DNA from: Delphinus delphis
Lineage: Eukaryota; Chordata; Mammalia; Artiodactyla; Delphinidae
Reading direction: 5' to 3'
DNA length: 64,000 bases
Assembly (NCBI RefSeq): GCF_949987515.2
Contig: NW_027192651.1
Span: 4,402,001-4,466,000, forward strand
The notes below the pieces were generated by a model that did no database searches, was not told the origin of the DNA, and saw only the letters and a list, made by a program, of their open reading frames with translations. The stretch's first letter is position 1. The number at the start of each line of letters is the position of its first letter. Shown here piece after piece: positions 11,060 to 23,693 of the stretch. The position numbers and the translations under genes were made by a program.

Positions 11060-12638
11060 GATTCTAACTGAAGTAAGTCACACAGAAAAAGAAACATCAT
11101 AAGATATCAGTAATACACGGAATGTAAACTTGGCTACACAGGAACTGAATTACAGAACAGAACAGGGTCTCAAATTTAGAAAACCAACTTATGCTTGCTT
11201 AAGGGTAAAGGTGAGTTGGGGTGCTGCATAAAACCAGAGATTGAAATGAGCACAGATAAAGTTCCTTAAGTCAAATATGGAATAGAAAAGAGCTACTCCT
11301 TGCTCAACGAAATGGACTCAACACCGCATATTAAACGCCTAAGAATGTACCTGACTAGTAAGTATCTTAAAACCTATGGATTGCTATGTCTCCGAAAGAG
11401 AATCAAGCATGTGTACAGGGGCATAAACGCAGCAGTGATAGGATTGGAGAGGTTCAGTGAGCAAATGAATACCCTTTGAAGTCATATTGCATGGTACCCA
11501 TTCCACGGGTCTTAACTCTCCAGGTTTAAGGTATTCTTCCTTCAGCTAAAACATGCATGTGGAACCCAAGTATAATCAACCATGTGAACGGGAGACGTGT
11601 TCAAATATGTCTCAGTTTTCCTCCCCTGGTACTCGGGTGCAACATTCCAGACGCTTTACTTACACTCTCCCAACTTGGAGAGTCAGTCCCTTTAACCTCC
11701 TGTTTGGCCCAGTTTGCAATTTCTGCGGAAGATGAACAGGAATAGCGAGAACCAATGAGAGGCTAGCTGGAGGTGTCTGGACGGGCAAATTTAACTCTCA
11801 TTTCCCACCAGGAAGAGGAATTAACCAAAGGCTCAGCATGCCAGGCCGGAACCAGATTAGGGCCTGAAGCCATCCTGCGGTGTTGCGGCCAGGTCACAAG
11901 AAAGCGAGTTGAAGAAAGGAGCTCAGGGGCACTGTAATTCCCAAACCTGCAGAGTTATAAATGAGAGCTATCGTCCAAAAATAGACTGAAGTAAGGCTGC
12001 CAAGAGGACTTGAAAGCGGGGCAGAATTGCAGGAAACCGATTTCAGGAGGTAGACTGGAATTGCATTGAAAGCATAGGAAAAGAGGCAGAACGTCCACAA
12101 TGATGCACTTGGCCAAAAAGGGCGTATGCGTTTTTTCCTGAATATATTCAGGAAAAAACGCATACGCCCTTTTTGGCCAACCAAGCAAGCTTGCAAAGGA
12201 AATCTGCAATACAATGAAGTCTCACTTCCCCCCGGTCAAAAGGGCCATCTGAAAAAAGTGTAAAATCCAGAAAGGCAGGACAGGCCATGGAGAACTGGGA
12301 GCCTTGTTATGCTGATGGGCGGGATGTAAATTGCCAACAACCACTCAGGAGAAGTGTATGGTGTTTCCTGAAACATCTAAAAAACAAAGCAACAGAACCT
12401 AGGGCACTTCCACTTATGGTCCTATAGCTTAGGGAAATTAAAATCAAAAAGACACAGCCACCCCAAAGTTTGGAATGGCTCTGTTTACAAGAACCTCGTT
12501 TACAGTACAAGTTCAACATCGCAGAAAGTGAAAAATGGATAAAGAAGTTGTGGTATTTACTTACAAAGCAATATCACTCAGCAATGAAATCTGTGTCAAC
12601 AGGCCCTTAGCAGCACAATGAGTGGATTCAGGTATGAT
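11060..12638. repeat. Satellite unit 8 (1579 bp, type A; repeat I copy 2, member 3, chimaeric 3' end)
   Basis: Twin of unit 5 through the palindrome (12109-12180, exact). Its last ~300 bp switch to the form seen in units 9-13: CCACTCAGG, GGAATGGCTC and GTGTCAACAGG. The switch marks the junction between the two three-unit families. Confidence 0.9.
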
Positions 12639-14218
12639 GATTCTAACTGAAGTAAGTCACACAGAAAAAGAAACATCATAAGATATCAGTAATACACGGA
12701 ATGTAAACTTGGCTACACAGGAACTGAATTACAGAACAGAACAGGGTCTCAAATTTAGAAAACCAACTTATGCTTGCTTAAGGGTAAAGGTGAGTTGGGG
12801 TGCTGCATAAAACCAGAGATTGAAATGAGCACAGATAAAGTTCCTTAAGCCAAATATGGAATAGACAAGAGCTACTCCTTGCTCAACGAAATGGACTCAA
12901 CACCGCATATTAAACGCCTAAGAATGTACCTGACTAGTAAGTATCTTAAAACCTATGGATTGCTATGTCTCCGAAAGAGAATCAAGCATGTGTATAGGGG
13001 CATAAACGCAGCAGTGATAGGATTGGAGAGGTTCGGTGAGCAAATGAAGACCCTTTGAAGTCATATTGCATGGTACCCATTCCACGGGTTTCAACTACCC
13101 AGGTTTAAGGTATTCTTCCTTCAGCTAAAACATGCATGTGGAACCTAGAGTATGATCAACCATGTGATCGGGAGACGGGTTCAAATATGTCTCAGTTTTC
13201 CTCCCCTGGTACTCGGGTGCAACATTCCAGACGCTTTACTAACACTCTCCCCACTTGGAGAGTCAGTCCCTTTAACCTCCTGTTTGGCCCAGTTTGCAAT
13301 TTCTGCGGAAGATGAACAGGAATAGCGAGAACCAATGAGAGGCTAGCTGGAGGTGTCTGGACGGGCAAATTTAACTCTCATTTCCCACCAGGAAGAGGAA
13401 TTAACCAAAGGCTCAGCATGCCGGGCCGGAACCAGATTAGGGCCTGAAGCCATCCTGCGGTGTTACGGCCAGGTCACAAGAAAGCGAGTTGAAGAAAGGA
13501 GCTCAGGGGCACTGTAATTCACAAACCTGCAGAGTTATAAATGACAGCTATCGTCCAAAAATAGACTGAAGTAAGGCTGCCAAGAGGACTTGAAAGCGGG
13601 GCAGAATTGCAGGAAACAGATTTCAGGAGGTAGACTGGAATTGCATTGAAAGCATAGGAAAAGAGGCAGAACGTCCACAATGATGCACTTGGCCAAAAAG
13701 GGCGTATGCGTTTTTTCCTGAATATATTCAGGAAAAAACGCATACGCCCTTTTTGGCCAACCAAGCAAGCTTGCAAAGGAAATCTGCACTACAATGAAGT
13801 CTCACTTCCCCCGGGTCAAAAGGGCCATCTGAAAAAAGTGTAAAATCCAGAAAGGCAGGACAGGCCATGGAGAACTGGGAGCCTTGTTATGCTGATGGGC
13901 GGGATGTAAATTGCCAACAACCACTCAGGAGAAGTGTATGGTGTTTCCTGAAACATCTAAAAAACAAAGCAACAGAACCTAGGGCACTTCCACTTATGGT
14001 CCTATAGCTTAGGGAAATTAAAATCAAAAAGACACAGCCACCCCAAAGTTTGGAACGGCTCTGTTTACAAGAACCTCGTTTACAGTACAAGTTCAACATC
14101 GCAGAAAGTGAAAAATGGATAAAGAAGTTGTGGTATTTACTTACAAAGCAATATCACTCAGCAATGAAATCTGTGTCAACAGGCCCTTAGCAGCACAATG
14201 AGTGGATTCAGGTATGAT
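12639..14218. repeat. Satellite unit 9 (1580 bp, type B; 3-unit repeat II, member 1)
   Basis: Near-twin of unit 12. Both carry TGTATAGGGG (elsewhere TGTACAGGGG) and GAGACGGGTTC. Palindrome 13689-13760 is exact. CAGGAAACAGATTTC and GTCAACAGG mark this family. Confidence 0.9.
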
Positions 14219-15797
14219 GATTCTAACTGAAGTAAGTCACACAGAAAAAGAAACATCATAAGATATCAGTAATACACGGAATGTAAACTTGCCTCACAGG
14301 AACTGAATTACAGAACAGAACAGGGTCTCAAATTTAGAAAACCAACTTATGCTTGCTTAAGGGTAAAGGTGAGTTGGGGTGCTGCATAAAACCAGAGATT
14401 GAAATGAGCACAGATAAAGTTCCTTAAGCCAAATATGGAATAGACAAGAGCTACTCCTTGCTCAACGAAATGGACTCAACACCGCATATTAAACGCCTAA
14501 GAATGTACCTGACTAGTAAGTATCTTAAAACCTATGGATTGCTATGTCTCCGAAAGAGAATCAAGCATGTGTACAGGGGCATAAACGCAGCAGTGATAGG
14601 ATTGGAGAGGTTCGGTGAGCAAATGAAGACCCTTTGAAGTCATATTGCATGGTACCCATTCCACGGGTTTCAACTACCCAGGTTTAAGGTATTCTTCCTT
14701 CAGCTAAAACATGCATGTGGAACCTAGAGTATGATCAACCATGTGATCGGGAGACGGTTTCAAATATGTCTCAGTTTTCCTCCCCTGGTACTCGGGTGCA
14801 ACATTCCAGACGCTTTACTAACACTCTCCCCACTTGGAGAGTCAGTCCCTTTAACCTCCTGTTTGGCCCAGTTTGCAATTTCTGCGGAAGATGAACAGGA
14901 ATAGCGAGAACCAATGAGAGGCTAGCTGGAGGTGTCTGGACGGGCAAATTTAACTCTCATTTCCCACCAGGAAGAGGAATTAACCAAAGGCTCAGCATGC
15001 CGGGCCGGAACCAGATTAGGGCCTGAAGCCATCCTGCGGTGTTACGGCCAGGTCACAAGAAAGCGAGTTGAAGAAAGGAGCTCAGGGGCACTGTAATTCA
15101 CAAACCTGCAGAGTTATAAATGACAGCTATCGTCCAAAAATAGACTGAAGTAAGGCTGCCAAGAGGACTTGAAAGCGGGGCAGAATTGCAGGAAACAGAT
15201 TTCAGGAGGTAGACTGGAATTGCATTGAAAGCATAGGAAAAGAGGCAGAACGTCCACAATGATGCACTTGGCCAAAAAGGGCGTATGCGTTTTTTCCTGA
15301 ATATATTCAGGAAAAAACGCATACGCCCTTTTTGGCCAACCAAGCAAGCTTGCAAAGGAAATCTGCACTACAATGAAGTCTCACTTCCCCCGGGTCAAAA
15401 GGGCCATCTGAAAAAAGTGTAAAATCCAGAAAGGCAGGACAGGCCATGGAGAACTGGGAGCCTTGTTATGCTGATGGGCGGGATGTAAATTGCCAACAAC
15501 CACTCAGGAGAAGTGTATGGTGTTTCCTGAAACATCGAAAAAACAAAGCAACAGAACCTAGGGCACTTCCACTTATGGTCCTATAGCTTAGGGAAATTAA
15601 AATCAAAAAGACACAGCCACCCCAAAGTTTGGAACGGCTCTGTTTACAAGAACCTCGTTTACAGTACAAGTTCAACATCGCAGAAAGTGAAAAATGGATA
15701 AAGAAGTTGTGGTATTTACTTACAAAGCAATATCACTCAGCAATGAAATCTGTGTCAACAGGCCCTTAGCAGCACAATGAGTGGATTCAGGTATGAT
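14219..15797. repeat. Satellite unit 10 (1579 bp, type B with 1-bp deletion; repeat II, member 2)
   Basis: The length differs from other B units because of CTTGCCTCACAGG near 14290 in place of CTTGGCTACACAGG. Near-twin of unit 13, with which it alone shares ACATCGAAAAAAC (15534 region). Palindrome 15268-15339 is exact. Confidence 0.9.
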
Positions 15798-17376
15798 GAT
15801 TCTAACTGAAGTAAGTCACACAGAAAAAGAAACATCATAAGATATCAGTAATACACGGAATGTAAACTTGCCTCACAGGAACTGAATTACAGAACAGAAC
15901 AGGGTCTCAAATTTAGAAAACCAACTTATGCTTGCTTAAGGGTAAAGGTGAGTTGGGGTGCTGCATAAAACCAGAGATTGAAATGAGCACAGATAAAGTT
16001 CCTTAAGCCAAATATGGAATAGACAAGAGCTACTCCTTGCTCAACGAAATGGACTCAACACCGCATATTAAACGCCTAAGAATGTACCTGACTAGTAAGT
16101 ATCTTAAAACCTATGGATTGCTATGTCTCCGAAAGAGAATCAAGCATGTGTACAGGGGCATAAACGCAGCAGTGATAGGATTGGAGAGGTTCGGTGAGCA
16201 AATGAAGACCCTTTGAAGTCATATTGCATGGTACCCATTCCACGGGTTTCAACTACCCAGGTTTAAGGTATTCTTCCTTCAGCTAAAACATGCATGTGGA
16301 ACCTAGAGTATGATCAACCATGTGATCGGGAGACGGTTTCAAATATGTCTCAGTTTTCCTCCCCTGGTACTCGGGTGCAACATTCCAGACGCTTTACTAA
16401 CACTCTCCCCACTTGGAGAGTCAGTCCCTTTAACCTCCTGTTTGGCCCAGTTTGCAATTTCTGCGGAAGATGAACAGGAATAGCGAGAACCAATGAGAGG
16501 CTAGCTGGAGGTGTCTGGACGGGCAAATTTAACTCTCATTTCCCACCAGGAAGAGGAATTAACCAAAGGCTCAGCATGCCGGGCCGGAACCAGATTAGGG
16601 CCTGAAGCCATCCTGCGGTGTTACGGCCAGGTCACAAGAAAGCGAGTTGAAGAAAGGAGCTCAGGGGCACTGTAATTCACAAACCTGCAGAGTTATAAAT
16701 GACAGCTATCGTCCAAAAATAGACTGAAGTAAGGCTGCCAAGAGGACTTGAAAGCGGGGCAGAATTGCAGGAAACAGATTTCAGGAGGTAGACTGGAATT
16801 GCATTGAAAGCATAGGAAAAGAGGCAGAACGTCCACAATGATGCACTTGGCCAAAAAGGGCGTATGCGTTTTTTCCTGAATATATTCAGGAAAAAACGCA
16901 TACGCCCTTTTTGGCCAACCAAGCAAGCTTGCAAAGGAAATCTGCACTACAATGAAGTCTCACTTCCCCCGGGTCAAAAGGGCCATCTGAAAAAAGTGTA
17001 AAATCCAGAAAGGCAGGACAGGCCATGGAGAACTGGGAGCCTTGTTATGCTGATGGGCGGGATGTAAATTGCCAACAGACACTCGGGAGAAGTGTATGGT
17101 GTTTCCTGAAACATCTAAAAAACAAAGCAACAGAACCTAGGGCACTTCCACTTATGGTCCTATAGCTTAGGGAAATTAAAATCAAAAAGACACAGCCACC
17201 CCAAAGTTTGGAATGGCTCTGTTTACAAGAACCTCGTTTACAGTACAAGTTCAACATCGCAGAAAGTGAAAAATGGATAAAGAAGTTGTGGTATTTACTT
17301 ACAAAGCAATATCACTCAGCAATGAAATCTGTGTCAACAGGCCCTTAGCAGCACAATGAGTGGATTCAGGTATGAT
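15798..17376. repeat. Satellite unit 11 (1579 bp, type B with 1-bp deletion; repeat II, member 3)
   Basis: Carries CTTGCCTCACAGG and GAGACGGTTTC. Twin of unit 14 except for the last ~300 bp. Palindrome 16847-16918 is exact. CAGACACTCGG near 17078 distinguishes it from units 9 and 10. Confidence 0.9.
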
Positions 17377-18956
17377 GATTCTAACTGAAGTAAGTCACAC
17401 AGAAAAAGAAACATCATAAGATATCAGTAATACACGGAATGTAAACTTGGCTACACAGGAACTGAATTACAGAACAGAACAGGGTCTCAAATTTAGAAAA
17501 CCAACTTATGCTTGCTTAAGGGTAAAGGTGAGTTGGGGTGCTGCATAAAACCAGAGATTGAAATGAGCACAGATAAAGTTCCTTAAGCCAAATATGTAAT
17601 AGACAAGAGCTACTCCTTGCTCAACGAAATGGACTCAACACCGCATATTAAACGCCTAAGAATGTACCTGACTAGTAAGTATCTTAAAACCTATGGATTG
17701 CTATGTCTCCGAAAGAGAATCAAGCATGTGTATAGGGGCATAAACGCAGCAGTGATAGGATTGGAGAGGTTCGGTGAGCAAATGAAGACCCTTTGAAGTC
17801 ATATTGCATGGTACCCATTCCACGGGTTTCAACTACCCAGGTTTAAGGTATTCTTCCTTCAGCTAAAACATGCATGTGGAACCTAGAGTATGATCAACCA
17901 TGTGATCGGGAGACGGGTTCAAATATGTCTCAGTTTTCCTCCCCTGGTACTCGGGTGCAACATTCCAGACGCTTTACTAACACTCTCCCCACTTGGAGAG
18001 TCAGTCCCTTTAACCTCCTGTTTGGCCCAGTTTGCAATTTCTGCGGAAGATGAACAGGAATAGCGAGAACCAATGAGAGGCTAGCTGGAGGTGTCTGGAC
18101 GGGCAAATTTAACTCTCATTTCCCACCAGGAAGAGGAATTAACCAAAGGCTCAGCATGCCGGGCCGGAACCAGATTAGGGCCTGAAGCCATCCTGCGGTG
18201 TTACGGCCAGGTCACAAGAAAGCGAGTTGAAGAAAGGAGCTCAGGGGCACTGTAATTCACAAACCTGCAGAGTTATAAATGACAGCTATCGTCCAAAAAT
18301 AGACTGAAGTAAGGCTGCCAAGAGGACTTGAAAGCGGGGCAGAATTGCAGGAAACAGATTTCAGGAGGTAGACTGGAATTGCATTGAAAGCATAGGAAAA
18401 GAGGCAGAACGTCCACAATGATGCACTTGGCCAAAAAGGGCGTATGCGTTTTTTCCTGAATATATTCAGGAAAAAACGCATACGCCCTTTTTGGCCAACC
18501 AAGCAAGCTTGCAAAGGAAATCTGCACTACAATGAAGTCTCACTTCCCCCGGGTCAAAAGGGCCATCTGAAAAAAGTGTAAAATCCAGAAAGGCAGGACA
18601 GGCCATGGAGAACTGGGAGCCTTGTTATGCTGATGGGCGGGATGTAAATTGCCAACAACCACTCAGGAGAAGTGTATGGTGTTTCCTGAAACATCTAAAA
18701 AACAAAGCAACAGAACCTAGGGCACTTCCACTTATGGTCCTATAGCTTAGGGAAATTAAAATCAAAAAGACACAGCCACCCCAAAGTTTGGAACGGCTCT
18801 GTTTACAAGAACCTCGTTTACAGTACAAGTTCAACATCGCAGAAAGTGAAAAATGGATAAAGAAGTTGTGGTATTTACTTACAAAGCAATATCACTCAGC
18901 AATGAAATCTGTGTCAACAGGCCCTTAGCAGCACAATGAGTGGATTCAGGTATGAT
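17377..18956. repeat. Satellite unit 12 (1580 bp, type B; repeat II copy 2, member 1)
   Basis: Twin of unit 9 (TGTATAGGGG, GAGACGGGTTC). A private change is AATATGTAATAG near 17593. Palindrome 18427-18498 is exact. Confidence 0.9.
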
Positions 18957-20535
18957 GATTCTAACTGAAGTAAGTCACACAGAAAAAGAAACATCATAAG
19001 ATATCAGTAATACACGGAATGTAAACTTGCCTCACAGGAACTGAATTACAGAACAGAACAGGGTCTCAAATTTAGAAAACCAACTTATGCTTGCTTAAGG
19101 GTAAAGGTGAGTTGGGGTGCTGCATAAAACCAGAGATTGAAATGAGCACAGATAAAGTTCCTTAAGCCAAATATGGAATAGACAAGAGCTACTCCTTGCT
19201 CAACGAAATGGACTCAACACCGCATATTAAACGCCTAAGAATGTACCTGACTAGTAAGTATCTTAAAACCTATGGATTGCTATGTCTCCGAAAGAGAATC
19301 AAGCATGTGTACAGGGGCATAAACGCAGCAGTGATAGGATTGGAGAGGTTCGGTGAGCAAATGAAGACCCTTTGAAGTCATATTGCATGGTACCCATTCC
19401 ACGGGTTTCAACTACCCAGGTTTAAGGTATTCTTCCTTCAGCTAAAACATGCATGTGGAACCTAGAGTATGATCAACCATGTGATCGGGAGACGGTTTCA
19501 AATATGTCTCAGTTTTCCTCCCCTGGTACTCGGGTGCAACATTCCAGACGCTTTACTAACACTCTCCCCACTTGGAGAGTCAGTCCCTTTAACCTCCTGT
19601 TTGGCCCAGTTTGCAATTTCTGCGGAAGATGAACAGGAATAGCGAGAACCAATGAGAGGCTAGCTGGAGGTGTCTGGACGGGCAAATTTAACTCTCATTT
19701 CCCACCAGGAAGAGGAATTAACCAAAGGCTCAGCATGCCGGGCCGGAACCAGATTAGGGCCTGAAGCCATCCTGCGGTGTTACGGCCAGGTCACAAGAAA
19801 GCGAGTTGAAGAAAGGAGCTCAGGGGCACTGTAATTCACAAACCTGCAGAGTTATAAATGACAGCTATCGTCCAAAAATAGACTGAAGTAAGGCTGCCAA
19901 GAGGACTTGAAAGCGGGGCAGAATTGCAGGAAACAGATTTCAGGAGGTAGACTGGAATTGCATTGAAAGCATAGGAAAAGAGGCAGAACGTCCACAATGA
20001 TGCACTTGGCCAAAAAGGGCGTATGCGTTTTTTCCTGAATATATTCAGGAAAAAACGCATACGCCCTTTTTGGCCAACCAAGCAAGCTTGCAAAGGAAAT
20101 CTGCACTACAATGAAGTCTCACTTCCCCCGGGTCAAAAGGGCCATCTGAAAAAAGTGTAAAATCCAGAAAGGCAGGACAGGCCATGGAGAACTGGGAGCC
20201 TTGTTATGCTGATGGGCGGGATGTAAATTGCCAACAACCACTCAGGAGAAGTGTATGGTGTTTCCTGAAACATCGAAAAAACAAAGCAACAGAACCTAGG
20301 GCACTTCCACTTATGGTCCTATAGCTTAGGGAAATTAAAATCAAAAAGACACAGCCACCCCAAAGTTTGGAATGGCTCTGTTTACAAGAACCTCGTTTAC
20401 AGTACAAGTTCAACATCGCAGAAAGTGAAAAATGGATAAAGAAGTTGTGGTATTTACTTACAAAGCAATATCACTCAGCAATGAAATCTGTGTCAACAGG
20501 CCCTTAGCAGCACAATGAGTGGATTCAGGTATGAT
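18957..20535. repeat. Satellite unit 13 (1579 bp, type B with 1-bp deletion; repeat II copy 2, member 2)
   Basis: Twin of unit 10, including CTTGCCTCACAGG and ACATCGAAAAAAC. The 3' part has GGAATGGCTC as in units 8 and 11. Palindrome 20006-20077 is exact. Confidence 0.9.
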
Positions 20536-22114
20536 GATTCTAACTGAAGTAAGTCACACAGAAAAAGAAACATCATAAGATATCAGTAATACACGGAATG
20601 TAAACTTGCCTCACAGGAACTGAATTACAGAACAGAACAGGGTCTCAAATTTAGAAAACCAACTTATGCTTGCTTAAGGGTAAAGGTGAGTTGGGGTGCT
20701 GCATAAAACCAGAGATTGAAATGAGCACAGATAAAGTTCCTTAAGCCAAATATGGAATAGACAAGAGCTACTCCTTGCTCAACGAAATGGACTCAACACC
20801 GCATATTAAACGCCTAAGAATGTACCTGACTAGTAAGTATCTTAAAACCTATGGATTGCTATGTCTCCGAAAGAGAATCAAGCATGTGTACAGGGGCATA
20901 AACGCAGCAGTGATAGGATTGGAGAGGTTCGGTGAGCAAATGAAGACCCTTTGAAGTCATATTGCATGGTACCCATTCCACGGGTTTCAACTACCCAGGT
21001 TTAAGGTATTCTTCCTTCAGCTAAAACATGCATGTGGAACCTAGAGTATGATCAACCATGTGATCGGGAGACGGTTTCAAATATGTCTCAGTTTTCCTCC
21101 CCTGGTACTCGGGTGCAACATTCCAGACGCTTTACTAACACTCTCCCCACTTGGAGAGTCAGTCCCTTTAACCTCCTGTTTGGCCCAGTTTGCAATTTCT
21201 GCGGAAGATGAACAGGAATAGCGAGAACCAATGAGAGGCTAGCTGGAGGTGTCTGGACGGGCAAATTTAACTCTCATTTCCCACCAGGAAGAGGAATTAA
21301 CCAAAGGCTCAGCATGCCGGGCCGGAACCAGATTAGGGCCTGAAGCCAACCTGCGGTGTTACGGCCAGGTCACAAGAAAGCGAGTTGAAGAAAGGAGCTC
21401 AGGGGCACTGTAATTCACAAACCTGCAGAGTTATAAATGACAGCTATCGTCCAAAAATAGACTGAAGTAAGGCTGCCAAGAGGACTTGAAAGCGGGGCAG
21501 AATTGCAGGAAACAGATTTCAGGAGGTAGACTGGAATTGCATTGAAAGCATAGGAAAAGAGGCAGAACGTCCACAATGATGCACTTGGCCAAAAAGGGCG
21601 TATGCGTTTTTTCCTGAATATATTCAGGAAAAAACGCATACGCCCTTTTTGGCCAACCAAGCAAGCTTGCAAAGGAAATCTGCACTACAATGAAGTCTCA
21701 CTTCCCCCGGGTCAAAAGGGCCATCTGAAAAAAGTGTAAAATCCAGAAAGGCAGGACAGGCCATGGAGAACTGGGAGCCTTGTTATGCTGATGGGCGGGA
21801 TGTAAATTGCCAACAGACACTCGGGAGAAGTGTATGGTGTTTCCTGAAACATCTAAAAAACAAAGCAACAGAGCCTAGGGCACTGCCACTTATGGTCCTA
21901 TAGCTTAGGGAAATTAAAATCAAAAAGACACAGCCACCCCAAAGTTTGGGACGCCTCTGTTTACAAGAACCTCGTTTACAGTACAAGTTCAACATCGCAG
22001 AAAGTGAAAAATGGATAAAGAAGTTGTGGTATTTACTTACAAAGCAATATCACTCAGCAATGAAATCTATGTCATCAGGCCCTTAGCAGCACAATGAGTG
22101 GATTCAGGTATGAT
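20536..22114. repeat. Satellite unit 14 (1579 bp, type B with 1-bp deletion; repeat II copy 2, member 3)
   Basis: Twin of unit 11 up to CAGACACTCGG, then switches to the 3' variant GAGCCTAGGGCACTGCC, GGGACGCCTC, CTATGTCATC. That variant goes with the type-A units that begin at unit 15. Palindrome 21585-21656 is exact. Confidence 0.9.
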
Positions 22115-23693
22115 GATTCTAACTGAAATAAGTCACACAGAAAAAGAAACATCATAAGATATCAGTAATACACGGAATGTAAACATGGCTACACAGGAAC
22201 TGAATTACAGAACAGAACAGGGTCTCAAATTTAGAAAACCAACTTATGCTTGCTTAAGGGTAAAGGTGAGTTGGGGTGCTGCATAAAACCAGAGATTGAA
22301 ATGAGCACAGATAAAGTTCCTTAAGTCAAATATGGAATAGACAAGAGCTACTCCTTGCTCAACGAAATGGACTCAACACCGCATATTAAACGCCTAAGAA
22401 TGTACCTGACTAGTAAGTATCGTAAAACCTATGGATTGCTATGTCTCCAAAAGAGAATCAAGCATGTGTACATGGGCATAAACGCAGCAGTGATAGGATT
22501 GGAGAGGTTCGGTGAGCAAATGAAGACCCTTTGAAGTCATATTGCATGGTACCCATTACACGGGTCTCAACTCTCCAGGTTTAAGGTATTCTTCCTTCAG
22601 CTAAAACATGCATGTGGAACCCAAGTATGATCAACCATGTGAACGGGAGATGTGTTCAAATATGTCTCAGTTTTCCTCCCCTGGTACTCGGGTGCAACAT
22701 TCCAGACACTTTACTAACACTCTCCCGACTTGGAGAGTCAGTCCCTTTAACCTCCTGTTTGGCCCAGTTTGCAATTTCTGCGGAAGATGAACAGGAATAG
22801 CGAGAACCAATGAGAGACTAGCTGGAGGTGTCTGAACGGGTAAATTTAACTCTCATTTCCCACCAGGAAGAGGAATTAACCAAAGGCTCAGCATGCCGGG
22901 CCAGAACCAGATTAGGGCCTGAAGCCATCCTGCGGTGTTGCGGCCAGGTCACAAGAAAGCGAGTTGAAGAAAGGAGCTCAGGGGCACTGTAATTCACAAA
23001 CCTGCAGAGTTATAAATGACAGCTATCGTCCAAAAATAGACTGAAGTAAGGCTGCCAAGAGGACTTGAAAGCGGGGCAGAATTGCAGGAAACCGATTTCA
23101 GGAGGCAGACTGGAATTGCATTGAAAGCATAGGAAAAGAGGCAGAACGTCCACAATGATGCACTTGGCCAAAAAGGGCATATGCGTTTTTTCCTGAATAT
23201 ATTCAGGAAAAAACGCATACGCCCTTTTTGGCCAACCAAGCAAGCTTGGAAAGGAAATCTGCACTACAATGAAGTCTCACTTCCCCCCGGTCAAAAGGGC
23301 CATCTGAAAAAAGTGTAAAATCCAGAAAGGCAGGACAGGCCATGGAGAACTGGGAGCCTTGTTATGCTGATGGGCGGGATGTAAATTGCCAACAGACACT
23401 CGGGAGAAGTGTATGGTGTTTCCTGAAACATCTAAAAAACAAAGCAACAGAGCCTAGGGCACTGCCACTTATGGTCCTATAGCTTAGGGAAATTAAAATC
23501 AAAAAGACACAGCCACCCCAAAGTTTGGGACGCCTCTGTTTACAAGAACCTCGTTTACAGTACAAGTTCAACATCGCAGAAAGTGAAAAATGGATAAAGA
23601 AGTTGTGGTATTTACTTACAAAGCAATATCACTCAGCAATGAAATCTATGTCATCAGGCCCTTAGCATCACAATGAGTGGATTCAGGTATGAT
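22115..23693. repeat. Satellite unit 15 (1579 bp, type A)
   Basis: Palindrome 23164-23235 has one CpG transition, G to A at 23179. GGAGGCAGAC and AAGCTTGGAAAGG are shared with unit 16. It ends in the GCATCACAATG variant. Confidence 0.9.

Larger units (their letters stand above)
7900..12638. repeat. Three-unit higher-order repeat I, copy 2 (units 6-7-8)
   Basis: Also 4739 bp. Units 6, 7 and 8 match 3, 4 and 5. The match is lost in the last ~300 bp, where unit 8 takes the form of the next family. Confidence 0.85.
12639..17376. repeat. Three-unit higher-order repeat II, copy 1 (units 9-10-11)
   Basis: 4738 bp, all type B, with the second and third members carrying the CTTGCCTCACAGG deletion. 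Distinct from repeat I. Confidence 0.85.
17377..22114. repeat. Three-unit higher-order repeat II, copy 2 (units 12-13-14)
   Basis: Also 4738 bp. Units 12, 13 and 14 match 9, 10 and 11 except for the last ~300 bp of unit 14. Confidence 0.85.
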
